5,094 nt of DNA from CAZFQG01 sp964520785. Lineage in GTDB: Bacteria; Planctomycetota; Planctomycetia; Pirellulales; Thermoguttaceae. This document shows positions 1-5,094 of the stretch, piece by piece. How positions within the stretch are numbered: position 1 is the first letter of the stretch; every line of letters begins with the position of its first letter. The position numbers and the translations under genes are program-made. Under the pieces are notes generated by a model. That model was not told the origin of the DNA, did not search any database, and was given only the letters and a program-made list of their open reading frames with translations. The stretch is taken from NCBI GenBank assembly GCA_964520785.1, contig CAZFQG010000296.1, positions 1 to 5,094 on the forward strand, written 5' to 3'.

Positions 1-53
1 GCACAAATCGCAACACTTCTGGCCACAACGGGTTAGAGGTTTTTAACAGGCCA
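1..53 (+). repeat. Left copy of a 53-bp perfect terminal inverted repeat
   Basis: Bases 1-53 are the exact reverse complement of 5042-5094, and the match breaks at base 54 (G here; the other end would need C). The outer edge begins gcacaaatcg and the inner edge ends aacaggcca. The inner 21 bases (33-53) are the kinase's final codons, read on the minus strand as WPVKNL and a TAA stop. The repeat has weak internal dyads (tggcc 20-24 with ggcca 49-53; gtta 32-35 with taac 44-47) but no obvious terminator. I do not recognise it as the end of a named insertion sequence. Confidence 0.97.
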
Positions 54-3000
54 GGGCTTGACCGTTCCGTCGGCGGACGCGGTGACGACTTGTCTTCCGT
101 CTCGGCCGATGTCGACGCCGTTTACGTCTTTCGCATGTCCGCGCAACCGGAATATCTCCTCGCCGGTGACGGCGTCGGAGACGACGGCGGTCGCGTCCTT
201 CGAACCGGTGACGAGCCGAGTTCCGCCAGAATCGACCGCGACGTCGCGGACCTCCGCCGTATGCGCCCGGAGTGTCCTCGCATCGTGAGCCGAAGTGGCA
301 TCCCAGACGTGGACGCGGCCGTCTTCCAACGCGGCGGCGATTCGCGTCCCGTCGGGGCTGAAGACGATCGAGTTGACGCGCCCGCCATCGGGGTGAAGCG
401 ATAGTGTCTTCTCTCCGTTGGCGGCGTCCCATATTCTGACCGTTCCGTCCCAGGAACACGTAGCGATTCGCCGGCCACCCGGAGAAAAAACGACCTCGCG
501 GAGGATCGCGGTATGCCCTTTGAGTTCCACCAGGAGTTCCCCCGTTTGCGCGTTCCATACGCGGCCGACGTGGTCATGGCAGGCGCCGGCGATTCGAGTG
601 CCGTCGGGGCTGAAGACGGCTTGAACACAGCGAAATCGCGAAGTTCCGGGGATCGTCAGCAACTCCCGCCCATCGTGGATATCCCAGATACGAATCGGTG
701 CCTGCCCGGCCTCCGCGCTGACGATTCGCTCGCCGTCGGGACTCGCGGAGGCTTGCATCTGCCCCGGTTTTTCGTGCACGAGGGTCCGCGCCCGGCGGCC
801 GGTTTCGGCGTCCCAAACCGTCAATACCTTATCCATGGCGCCGGTGATCACGTAACGGCCGCGAATAGTGTATTCGACCGTGTCGACGGCGAATTTCCAC
901 TGGGCGAGCGTCATGATCTCCCGACCCGTATCGGCGTCCCATATCTTGGCCGACCCATCGAGGGAACCACTGATAACCCGCGTTCCATCCGGGCTGAATC
1001 CCAAGGAACGAATCGACCGTGAATGGCCTTTGAATGAGAGGACTTCCTTCTTCGTCGCCGACTCCCAAACCCGGATGCCGCCGTCTCTGTAGCCGCCGGC
1101 GAGGAACCGTCCGTCGAGACTGAACGCCACGGCACCGCAAGGGCCCGCCTCGGCGTCGAAGATTATTGCGTCTTTCGGGGCCTTCAACGTCCAGATTCCG
1201 ACCGTGTGGTCCGTCGATCCCGTGCCGATCCGCCTGTCAGCGGAATCGGCCACGACGCCGTCGACGGAGCCGGTATGACCGCGCAGCGTCGCCAGGGGCC
1301 GGCCGGTTTCCGCGTCCCAGACCCGCGACGCGTGGTCCTTCGAACCCGTGATGATGCGAGTACCGTCGGCGGTGAAAGCGACGGCGCTGATCGCGAAGTT
1401 TCCGCCCGCCCAAGAGTGTATCCTCTCACCGGTTTCCGCGTCCCAGACGGCGATCATCCCGGCAACGTTGACACCGGCGACGCGCCGACCGTCGGGGCGA
1501 AACGCGAACGCCGTGAAATGTTCCGAGTTCTTCCACCCAAGGAGCACCGCGCCGGTCCGGGCATCCAGTATCCGCACGTCGAACTCCGAGCTGCCGCATA
1601 GAATCCGACCTCCGTCGGCGCTGACGGCGAGGCTCGTGAGAACCCCCGGCCAAATTCCCCCGATGTTTCGCGAAGATCCGTCGTCCAGGTCCAGGACGTG
1701 GATGCGGTCTTCGCCCGGGGGGACCGCCGAATCGGAGGCATCCGCGACCGCGATCGCCCTTCGTCGGCCTTTGTCGAAAACGCCCGGACGGAGTCGGGTC
1801 TCGGCCACCCGCCACGACCGGATTGGCTCGTTTCCTCCAACGTCGAACTCGCGGACAAAGCCGTCCGATTGAAGCACCCGTACACGGTTCCCGTCATCGC
1901 TGAACGCGACATCGAGCACCATCGTCCACTCCCCACCGGAACGGAACGAACGCAACTCCTCCCCGGTGGCGGCGTCCCACACCTTGACGGTGCCATCCTG
2001 CGAACCGCTCGCCGTCCGCCTGCCATCGGGACTGAACGCGATCCTGTACACCCAGGAATAATGCCCGAAGAGCCTGCGAAACCGGCCGGTCAACCGCGTG
2101 CGAAGATAATCGTGTTCCCAGGCGCGCAGGTCCCAGCGGCAAGCGTCGAGGTGATCCCAGGCGACCGCGATATCCCCGTCGGACAAAGCGCGCTCGGCGA
2201 GGGCGATTTGGTTGCGGTACGAGGCCCCAGCGGCCACCTCATGCGCCGAGGCCTCCCGTGTTGCGAGTAATTGCGCGAGACTCTTTTCCCTCTGGAAATC
2301 CGTGGCATAGTTCGCGGCAATGGCCGCCTGCGACCGTGCACGGATGGCGAAGACCGTGGAAAACAGGATTCCGAGGAACGTCGCCGCGATGAGCGCCGCC
2401 GCGAGCCCCGCGATTTGCGGACGCCGCCTCGCCCACCGCCCCAATCGGGCAAGACGCCCGATCGGCCTCGCCTGAATCGGCCCCCCGTCGAGGAACCGGC
2501 GGAGTTCCTTGGCCAATTCGTCCGCGGACTGGTATCGTCGCCGCGGTTCCTTCTCCAGGCACTTCGCGCAGATCGTCTCCAGATCGCGCGGCACGCGACG
2601 GTCCAGACTTCGTAATCTCGGGGGCTCCTCCTCGACGATTTTCCGCAAGAGACCGATCGGACTCTTGTCCTCGAAAGGGACGCGTCCGGCGAGCAGTTCG
2701 AAGAGGATCGCGCCCAGCGAGTAGACGTCCGAACGACGGTCCGCGTCGACGCCGTTGCCGGCGGCCTGCTCGGGAGACATGTACGCCGGCGTTCCGAAAA
2801 CGCTCCCGGTCGAGGTCATTCGGGTCGGCTGATCATCCTGCTTGGCCAGACCGAAATCGGCGAGGTGCGGCTCGCCATCCCGGTCCATCAGAATGTTTTC
2901 CGGCTTGATGTCGCGATGGACGATGCCCCTCTCGTGCGCGTAGTGGAGCGCCTCGGCGACCGTGGCGCAGAGGCTCGCGGAGTCGTCCGGTCCCGGCCCC

Positions 3001-3794
3001 GTCCGGATTTGCCACTGGCGAAGATTACCCCCCTCGATGAAGCGGCTGACGATATACAGGATTCCCCGATCCTGGCCCTCTCCGTAGACGGCGACGATGT
3101 TCGGATGTTCCAGACGTGCGGCCGCCTCCGCCTCGCGGAGAAACCGTCCGGCGTCCATCCCGGAATGCGCGCCGATGGGAATTTTGACGGCCACGACCCG
3201 TTTCAACTGCGTATCGCATGCTTTCCAAACCGTGCCGAAAGCCCCGCGACCCAACTGTGCAATCAGCCGAAAATGGGCCACGAAACGCCGAATTCGGACC
3301 CGGTCTTTCGGGAGAATATCCAGCGGGGTTCCGGTCGCCGGCAAGCGGAATTGCTCACCGCAAAAAGGACACTCGGCGGCCGCGGATCGCTCTTCTTCCG
3401 TAATCTTGACCGGCGCATCGCACCAGGGGCAAAGAACCGTCAGGGCGAAACGGCAGGCGCCGTCGTCCTCTGAAACGAGGGGAGCGGGGTGGTAGCACGC
3501 TTGGGAAATGGCCTCCCGGACGCTCTCCGCGCCTTGCAAGTCGGGGAACTCGCGGAAATAAGCCTCCGTCCCGCGCGACGCTCCGAAACGTTGCCGGCAT
3601 TCCTGGTCCGCCTCGATCAAATGGAACACCATCCGGCTGAACCGCGCGTCGGAACGTTCCACAGGGACGAACGGAAGGATCGGCGGCTCCGGCGATGTCC
3701 GCCAAGCCGCGGTCAGTTGATCGACGGCCTTTTCCAGAAGATACCAACTCGCATCGTCCCAAGAAGAAAAGGCGTAGGAGGGGTTCCGTGTCAT
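33..3794 (-). CDS. Membrane-anchored Ser/Thr protein kinase with N-terminal zinc ribbon and C-terminal WD40 array
   Basis: Predicted Hanks-type serine/threonine kinase of 1253 residues. Residues 1-110 match the N-terminal region seen in planctomycete kinases (EAYFREFPDL around 77-86). A zinc ribbon follows (CPWC 122-125, CPFC 142-145). The kinase domain spans about 176-435: glycine loop GRGAFG 182-187, lysine K204 in VAVK, E221 as likely helix-C glutamate, HRDIKPEN 293-300, DFG 313-315, SPE 340-342 and SDVYSLG 355-361. All catalytic residues are present, so it should be active. A basic stretch precedes one membrane helix at about 460-483, then a helical linker to about 570. Roughly 16 WD40-like blades fill 572-1253. 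Kinase inside and propellers outside is the topology I infer. The ATG is directly preceded by an in-frame TGA and the next Met is residue 55, so the start is firm. It lies 61 bp downstream of the sigma gene on the same strand. The last six codons and stop fall inside the 53-bp terminal repeat. Substrate and ligand are unknown. Confidence 0.96.
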   Translation of the reverse strand: MTRNPSYAFSSWDDASWYLLEKAVDQLTAAWRTSPEPPILPFVPVERSDARFSRMVFHLIEADQECRQRFGASRGTEAYFREFPDLQGAESVREAISQACYHPAPLVSEDDGACRFALTVLCPWCDAPVKITEEERSAAAECPFCGEQFRLPATGTPLDILPKDRVRIRRFVAHFRLIAQLGRGAFGTVWKACDTQLKRVVAVKIPIGAHSGMDAGRFLREAEAAARLEHPNIVAVYGEGQDRGILYIVSRFIEGGNLRQWQIRTGPGPDDSASLCATVAEALHYAHERGIVHRDIKPENILMDRDGEPHLADFGLAKQDDQPTRMTSTGSVFGTPAYMSPEQAAGNGVDADRRSDVYSLGAILFELLAGRVPFEDKSPIGLLRKIVEEEPPRLRSLDRRVPRDLETICAKCLEKEPRRRYQSADELAKELRRFLDGGPIQARPIGRLARLGRWARRRPQIAGLAAALIAATFLGILFSTVFAIRARSQAAIAANYATDFQREKSLAQLLATREASAHEVAAGASYRNQIALAERALSDGDIAVAWDHLDACRWDLRAWEHDYLRTRLTGRFRRLFGHYSWVYRIAFSPDGRRTASGSQDGTVKVWDAATGEELRSFRSGGEWTMVLDVAFSDDGNRVRVLQSDGFVREFDVGGNEPIRSWRVAETRLRPGVFDKGRRRAIAVADASDSAVPPGEDRIHVLDLDDGSSRNIGGIWPGVLTSLAVSADGGRILCGSSEFDVRILDARTGAVLLGWKNSEHFTAFAFRPDGRRVAGVNVAGMIAVWDAETGERIHSWAGGNFAISAVAFTADGTRIITGSKDHASRVWDAETGRPLATLRGHTGSVDGVVADSADRRIGTGSTDHTVGIWTLKAPKDAIIFDAEAGPCGAVAFSLDGRFLAGGYRDGGIRVWESATKKEVLSFKGHSRSIRSLGFSPDGTRVISGSLDGSAKIWDADTGREIMTLAQWKFAVDTVEYTIRGRYVITGAMDKVLTVWDAETGRRARTLVHEKPGQMQASASPDGERIVSAEAGQAPIRIWDIHDGRELLTIPGTSRFRCVQAVFSPDGTRIAGACHDHVGRVWNAQTGELLVELKGHTAILREVVFSPGGRRIATCSWDGTVRIWDAANGEKTLSLHPDGGRVNSIVFSPDGTRIAAALEDGRVHVWDATSAHDARTLRAHTAEVRDVAVDSGGTRLVTGSKDATAVVSDAVTGEEIFRLRGHAKDVNGVDIGRDGRQVVTASADGTVKPWPVKNL
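36..2081 (-). repeat. Tandem WD40-repeat coding array, about 16 units
   Basis: The 3' half of the kinase gene encodes about 16 units of roughly 42 residues, with the pattern (GH)...V..(V/A)FSPDG.R(I/V)..GS.D(G)T(V/A).(I/V)WDA.TG. Near-identical DNA blocks recur at the repeat period, for example gtcggggctgaagac near 353 and 603, and ccggtttccgcgtcccagac near 1304 and 1429. Blades 2, 3, 7, 10 and 11 are the most degenerate. Sixteen units suggest two beta-propellers. The last unit ends at WPVKNL instead of WD plus a following strand, so one propeller is probably closed by an N-terminal strand. Confidence 0.85.
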
Positions 3795-3802
3795 TCAAGG
3801 CG

Positions 3803-3808
3803 TCCGCC
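3803..3808 (-). promoter_or_regulatory. Shine-Dalgarno-like site for the kinase
   Basis: On the minus strand GGCGGA lies 8 bases before the kinase ATG and resembles GGAGGA. It is one arm of a short dyad, TCCGC-c-GCGGA on the plus strand (3803-3813), so it may be partly hidden in mRNA. It supports the ATG at 3794 as the start. Confidence 0.4.
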
Positions 3809-3833
3809 GCGGAGCAAAACCAACGAAGCAAAT

Positions 3834-3855
3834 CCGCGCGGCGACCGCCGCGCGG
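3834..3855 (-). promoter_or_regulatory. Strong GC hairpin between sigma and kinase genes
   Basis: Two copies of the self-complementary octamer CCGCGCGG (3834-3841 and 3848-3855) are separated by six bases, whose outer C-G can also pair. This gives a 9-bp all-GC stem with a 4-base loop. In the operon mRNA it starts on the base after the sigma stop codon and is followed by AUUUG, not a uridine tract. It is therefore a poor intrinsic terminator, and better read as an attenuator, processing or stability element that could lower kinase output relative to sigma. The structure is seen directly; the role is inferred. Confidence 0.6.
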
Positions 3856-4434
3856 TCACTCGGCGGCCGTAGCCGAGAGCAACCTTCGCAACCGGTCACG
3901 AATCCGATTCAGCGTGATTCGTACACGAACCGCCGTTTGGTCCGTCATCAGCGCGATCTGGCTCATCGAATGGCCCTCCAGCCGAAGACGAAAAATCTCC
4001 GGGCCGGGTGGGTCGAGCTCGCGAACCGTTTCTTCTACCAGATCCGCCGCGATCGCGGCGTCCTCCGGAGCGGGCTCGCGTGAAACAAGTACGCACTCGC
4101 CACAAGGGACCTCCCGGGCGAATGCGCGTTTGTCCGCCGAATGAGTCTCAACCGATTTTCTGATTTTACTGCGGGTAATCTTGACAAGCAATCCCCACAA
4201 GGCCTCCTCGGAAACGATATTCCACCCCTTTTTATCTATCCCCCGAAAGAAGGATCGCAACGCAGGCTGGACGATGTCCTCCGGGTCGAGTCGCCCTGCA
4301 AGCCGGCGACTGAGTTCTTGTTGCACCAGTGCGCACAACTTTTCTCGATACCGCGTATCTACCTCGGTTGCGGCAGATTCGGCACCGTCGTTCAAGCGAA
4401 TAAAAAAACTAGGAGATAATTCAGATTCGGCCAT
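3856..4434 (-). CDS. ECF-type RNA polymerase sigma factor (planctomycete kinase-associated type)
   Basis: A 192-residue sigma-70 family factor with only regions 2 and 4, as in the extracytoplasmic-function group. It should direct RNA polymerase to a specific promoter set. Region 2 spans about 28-98. Its core-binding motif DPEDIVQ (50-56) corresponds to the usual DAEDLVQ, followed by RSFFRG and WGLLVKITR (80-88). A linker at about 99-125 carries a CGEC pair (C111, C114). Region 4 spans about 126-186 with the helix-turn-helix near 155-178 (EGHSMSQIALMTDQTAVRVR). I chose the ATG at 4434. A TTG five codons upstream (4449) is open in frame, but neither start has a clear Shine-Dalgarno. It is the first gene of the operon, followed by the kinase. 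No anti-sigma gene is visible, which fits planctomycete ECF factors paired with Ser/Thr kinases. Control by the kinase is inference. The exact ECF subgroup cannot be assigned by eye. Confidence 0.93.
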   Translation of the reverse strand: MAESELSPSFFIRLNDGAESAATEVDTRYREKLCALVQQELSRRLAGRLDPEDIVQPALRSFFRGIDKKGWNIVSEEALWGLLVKITRSKIRKSVETHSADKRAFAREVPCGECVLVSREPAPEDAAIAADLVEETVRELDPPGPEIFRLRLEGHSMSQIALMTDQTAVRVRITLNRIRDRLRRLLSATAAE

Positions 4435-4498
4435 GTATTTCGGGCTCAAGCGTTTCTGATTTGCCGCAAGGGGGAATTCGATGTGACTTAGCGTTGGG

Positions 4499-4522
4499 AA
4501 ATCCCCCTATACAGGGGGTTTT
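4499..4522. promoter_or_regulatory. C5/G5 hairpin upstream of the sigma gene
   Basis: Bases ccccc (4503-4507) pair with ggggg (4514-4518), and t4508 with a4513, leaving a 4-base loop. After one mismatch, aaa (4499-4501 side) pairs with ttt (4520-4522). On the plus strand the G run is followed by TTTT, so it resembles a short terminator. On the minus strand it would sit in the sigma leader or promoter and could be an operator. It lies 65 bp upstream of the sigma ATG. Confidence 0.4.
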
Positions 4523-4547
4523 ATGTCGATTCTTGGGACGTCGATTC
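4523..4547. repeat. Tandem 10-bp direct repeat, 15-bp period, possible operator
   Basis: ATGTCGATTC (4523-4532) and ACGTCGATTC (4538-4547) match at 9 of 10 bases, with starts 15 bp apart. They lie about 90-110 bp upstream of the sigma start, next to the C5/G5 hairpin. Direct half-sites at this spacing can bind a regulator, but two copies of a 10-mer could also be chance. Confidence 0.35.
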
Positions 4548-4720
4548 CGGTAATTGGGGCACTCCTCTTATACAAGCCGGATTTGGACCGGTTTTTGTCC
4601 CGGATTCGCCGATTTTTTCACACCATCACCGCAAAAAAAACGGCTAACTCCAATACGAAGGGAACGTGGCCGTCCCAATACCGGCGAGCCCTCCCTCCTG
4701 GACAAACAGAATCACCGTAG
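4523..4720 (+). CDS. Doubtful small ORF, divergent from the sigma gene
   Basis: A 65-codon frame opens with ATG four bases after an AGGGGG sequence that could act as a Shine-Dalgarno. The N-terminus is hydrophobic (TSIPVIGALLLY, about 6-17), followed by a basic stretch (RFLSRIRRFF). This resembles a small membrane peptide. Codon third positions are only about half G or C, unlike the two real genes here, no family is recognised, and the AGGGGG is also one arm of the C5/G5 hairpin. I regard it as probably non-coding. Confidence 0.13.
   Translation: MSILGTSIPVIGALLLYKPDLDRFLSRIRRFFHTITAKKTANSNTKGTWPSQYRRALPPGQTESP
4567..4572 (-). promoter_or_regulatory. Candidate -10 box for the sigma-kinase operon
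   Basis: On the minus strand TATAAG, preceded by TTG, matches the housekeeping -10 consensus at five of six bases. No convincing TTGACA-like -35 lies 16-19 bp upstream, and no clear ECF-type GGAAC/CGTC pair was found. Use of this box would give a leader of about 125 bases containing the C5/G5 hairpin. Confidence 0.2.
4633..4673 (-). terminator. Weak terminator-like element (short stem then T8)
   Basis: On the minus strand ACGGC (4673-4669) and GCCGT (4644-4640) can form a 5-bp stem that runs straight into a T tract (4640-4633). The loop is long (24 bases) and the stem short, so efficiency is doubtful. If real it would end transcription coming from the right and isolate the sigma operon promoter. 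Confidence 0.18.
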
Positions 4721-4842
4721 TTCACGAAACCAGTTTTACCGCATCTCTCGGGGGGGTGCCGTGTTTGCTGCGTCGACTGCGGTCCTCAACATTGTCCAGA
4801 ATTATCACGAAACTGCACTAGTGGTTTACCCTCATTCGCCTC

Positions 4843-4949
4843 GGTAACGAAAGAAGTTCGTTGCCCCACTGGAATCAACCCTTGCCGGTGGTCTCGATGG
4901 GGGAGTCGGCGGCGCGTGGACCGACGATTTCCCTCGCGCGCTCGAGACC
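4843..4949 (+). other. Cluster of nested inverted repeats, possible structured RNA
   Basis: First hairpin: GGTAACGAA (4843-4851) with TTCGTTGCC (4857-4865), 9 pairs including one G-U, loop of 5. Second, composite hairpin: GGTCTCGA (4890-4897) with TCGAGACC (4942-4949), 8 perfect pairs. It encloses a 6-pair segment, 4899-4904 with 4930-4935 (one G-U), and GTCGG (4905-4909) with CCGAC (4921-4925). The G-U pairs work only in plus-strand RNA. No uridine tract follows either hairpin. The class of RNA, if any, is not recognised. Confidence 0.25.
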
Positions 4950-5011
4950 GGTTGACCGCCCAGCGCACTCGCTCGCTCTCGGTGGGGCCGTTCGCCGGGG
5001 TGAAGCGATTG

Positions 5012-5039
5012 CTCACCACCGGTAGTGGATCAGGGTGAG
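5012..5039. repeat. Dyad abutting the right terminal repeat
   Basis: CTCACC (5012-5017) is the inverse complement of GGTGAG (5034-5039). Inside it is an overlapping near-palindrome, CACCACCGGTAGTG (5014-5027), with one mismatched pair. It ends two bases before the 53-bp repeat. It may be a protein-binding site near the element end, or unrelated. Confidence 0.35.
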
Positions 5040-5041
5040 GG

Positions 5042-5094
5042 TGGCCTGTTAAAAACCTCTAACCCGTTGTGGCCAGAAGTGTTGCGATTTGTGC
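5042..5094 (-). repeat. Right copy of the 53-bp perfect terminal inverted repeat
   Basis: Identical to the left copy in inverted orientation, with no mismatch across 53 bases. Read on the plus strand it also spells W-P-V-K-N-L-stop, but an in-frame TGA at 5036-5038 lies just upstream, so no gene runs into it. This copy is therefore a detached fragment relative to the kinase gene, or a true repeat that merely happens to supply the kinase's tail at the other end. Confidence 0.97.

Larger units (their letters stand above)
4435..5041. other. Intergenic region upstream of the sigma gene, no convincing gene
   Basis: About 600 bp between the sigma start codon and the right terminal repeat. Short open frames occur on both strands, but none has a recognisable domain or consistently GC-rich third codon positions along its length. 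The part nearest the sigma gene (about 4480-4860) is AT-richer than the genes, with an A8 run (4633-4640) and T runs. It holds a C5/G5 hairpin, a direct repeat with 15-bp period, a TATAAG box facing the sigma gene, and several dyads between 4843 and 5039. It presumably contains the operon promoter. No tRNA, rRNA or recognised riboswitch was seen. Confidence 0.6.
1..5094. mobile_element. Possible TIR-bounded cassette carrying a sigma/kinase operon, no transposase
   Basis: The whole window lies between perfect 53-bp inverted repeats and carries only regulatory passenger genes. That is the form of a non-autonomous transposable unit, such as the transposase-less mobile insertion cassettes known in some bacteria. 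Against it: no transposase or recombinase is present, target-site duplications cannot be checked because nothing outside the repeats is given, and contig ends that meet one repeat in opposite orientations would look the same. The kinase reading frame also continues smoothly into the repeat. Confidence 0.25.

Noticed and set aside
1..35. Intrinsic terminator after the kinase
   Set aside because: Only 32 bases follow the stop codon in the window. The dyads there are short and no T tract follows them.
1..53. Integron attC-like reading of the repeat (CTCTAAC with the stop codon inside)
   Set aside because: The 7-mer does not fit RYYYAAC exactly, no complementary GTTRRRY partner is present in cassette geometry, the gene is far larger than usual cassettes, and the two copies are inverted, not direct.
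122..2452. Numerous long open frames antisense or out of frame to the kinase
   Set aside because: These are shadows expected in GC-rich coding DNA. Their products are rich in Arg, Pro, Ser and Gly, and the true frame shows clear WD40 and kinase motifs throughout.
4447..4449. TTG start for the sigma factor five codons upstream of the ATG
   Set aside because: No Shine-Dalgarno precedes it, and the ATG at 4434 gives a normal N-terminus for the family. It cannot be fully excluded.
4554..4847. Plus-strand 97-codon frame
   Set aside because: It overlaps the other doubtful small frame, has no ribosome site or known motif, and its composition is not that of a high-GC gene.
4786..5019. Minus-strand 77-codon frame starting GTG, next to the right repeat
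   Set aside because: The first part has GC-rich third positions, but the rest becomes arginine-rich with random-looking codons. No domain is recognised, and an in-frame TAG in the right repeat blocks extension. At most a gene remnant.
4435..5041. tRNA, CRISPR or toxin-antitoxin pair in the gap
   Set aside because: No cloverleaf T-arm motif, no regularly spaced repeats and no recognisable two-gene module were found.
1..5094. Circular molecule or direct terminal redundancy
   Set aside because: The terminal repeats are inverted, so the ends do not overlap as they would in a circular contig.

Overview
The window is GC-rich and reads as Planctomycetota DNA, possibly the Gemmatales/Isosphaerales side, though I cannot fix the genus. 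Two things point there. One is a very large membrane-anchored Ser/Thr protein kinase with an N-terminal zinc ribbon and a long C-terminal WD40 array. The other is an upstream ECF-type sigma factor of the planctomycete style (motifs DPEDIVQ and WGLLVKITR). Both genes lie on the minus strand and almost certainly form a sigma-then-kinase operon.

Layout from right to left, in the direction of transcription. Positions 5094-5042 are one copy of a 53-bp repeat. Positions 5041-4435 are about 600 bp with no convincing gene, AT-richer in places, holding several inverted repeats, a 15-bp-period direct repeat and weak promoter-like sequence. Positions 4434-3856 encode the sigma factor. A 61-bp gap follows, with a strong GC hairpin directly after the sigma stop codon. 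Positions 3794-33 encode the 1253-residue kinase. Positions 53-1 are the second copy of the 53-bp repeat, inverted.

The most striking feature is that the window begins and ends with perfect 53-bp inverted repeats (1-53 and 5042-5094). The left copy contains the last six codons and the stop codon of the kinase. This could mark the two-gene cassette as a TIR-bounded unit without a transposase. It could equally be an assembly or amplification artefact, with both contig ends running into the same repeat. The sequence alone cannot decide, because nothing outside the repeats is visible.

Likely joint function (inference): the kinase senses something through its WD40 propellers, phosphorylates targets that may include the co-encoded sigma factor, and so controls a small regulon. 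No anti-sigma factor, transposase, RNA gene or CRISPR array was found.
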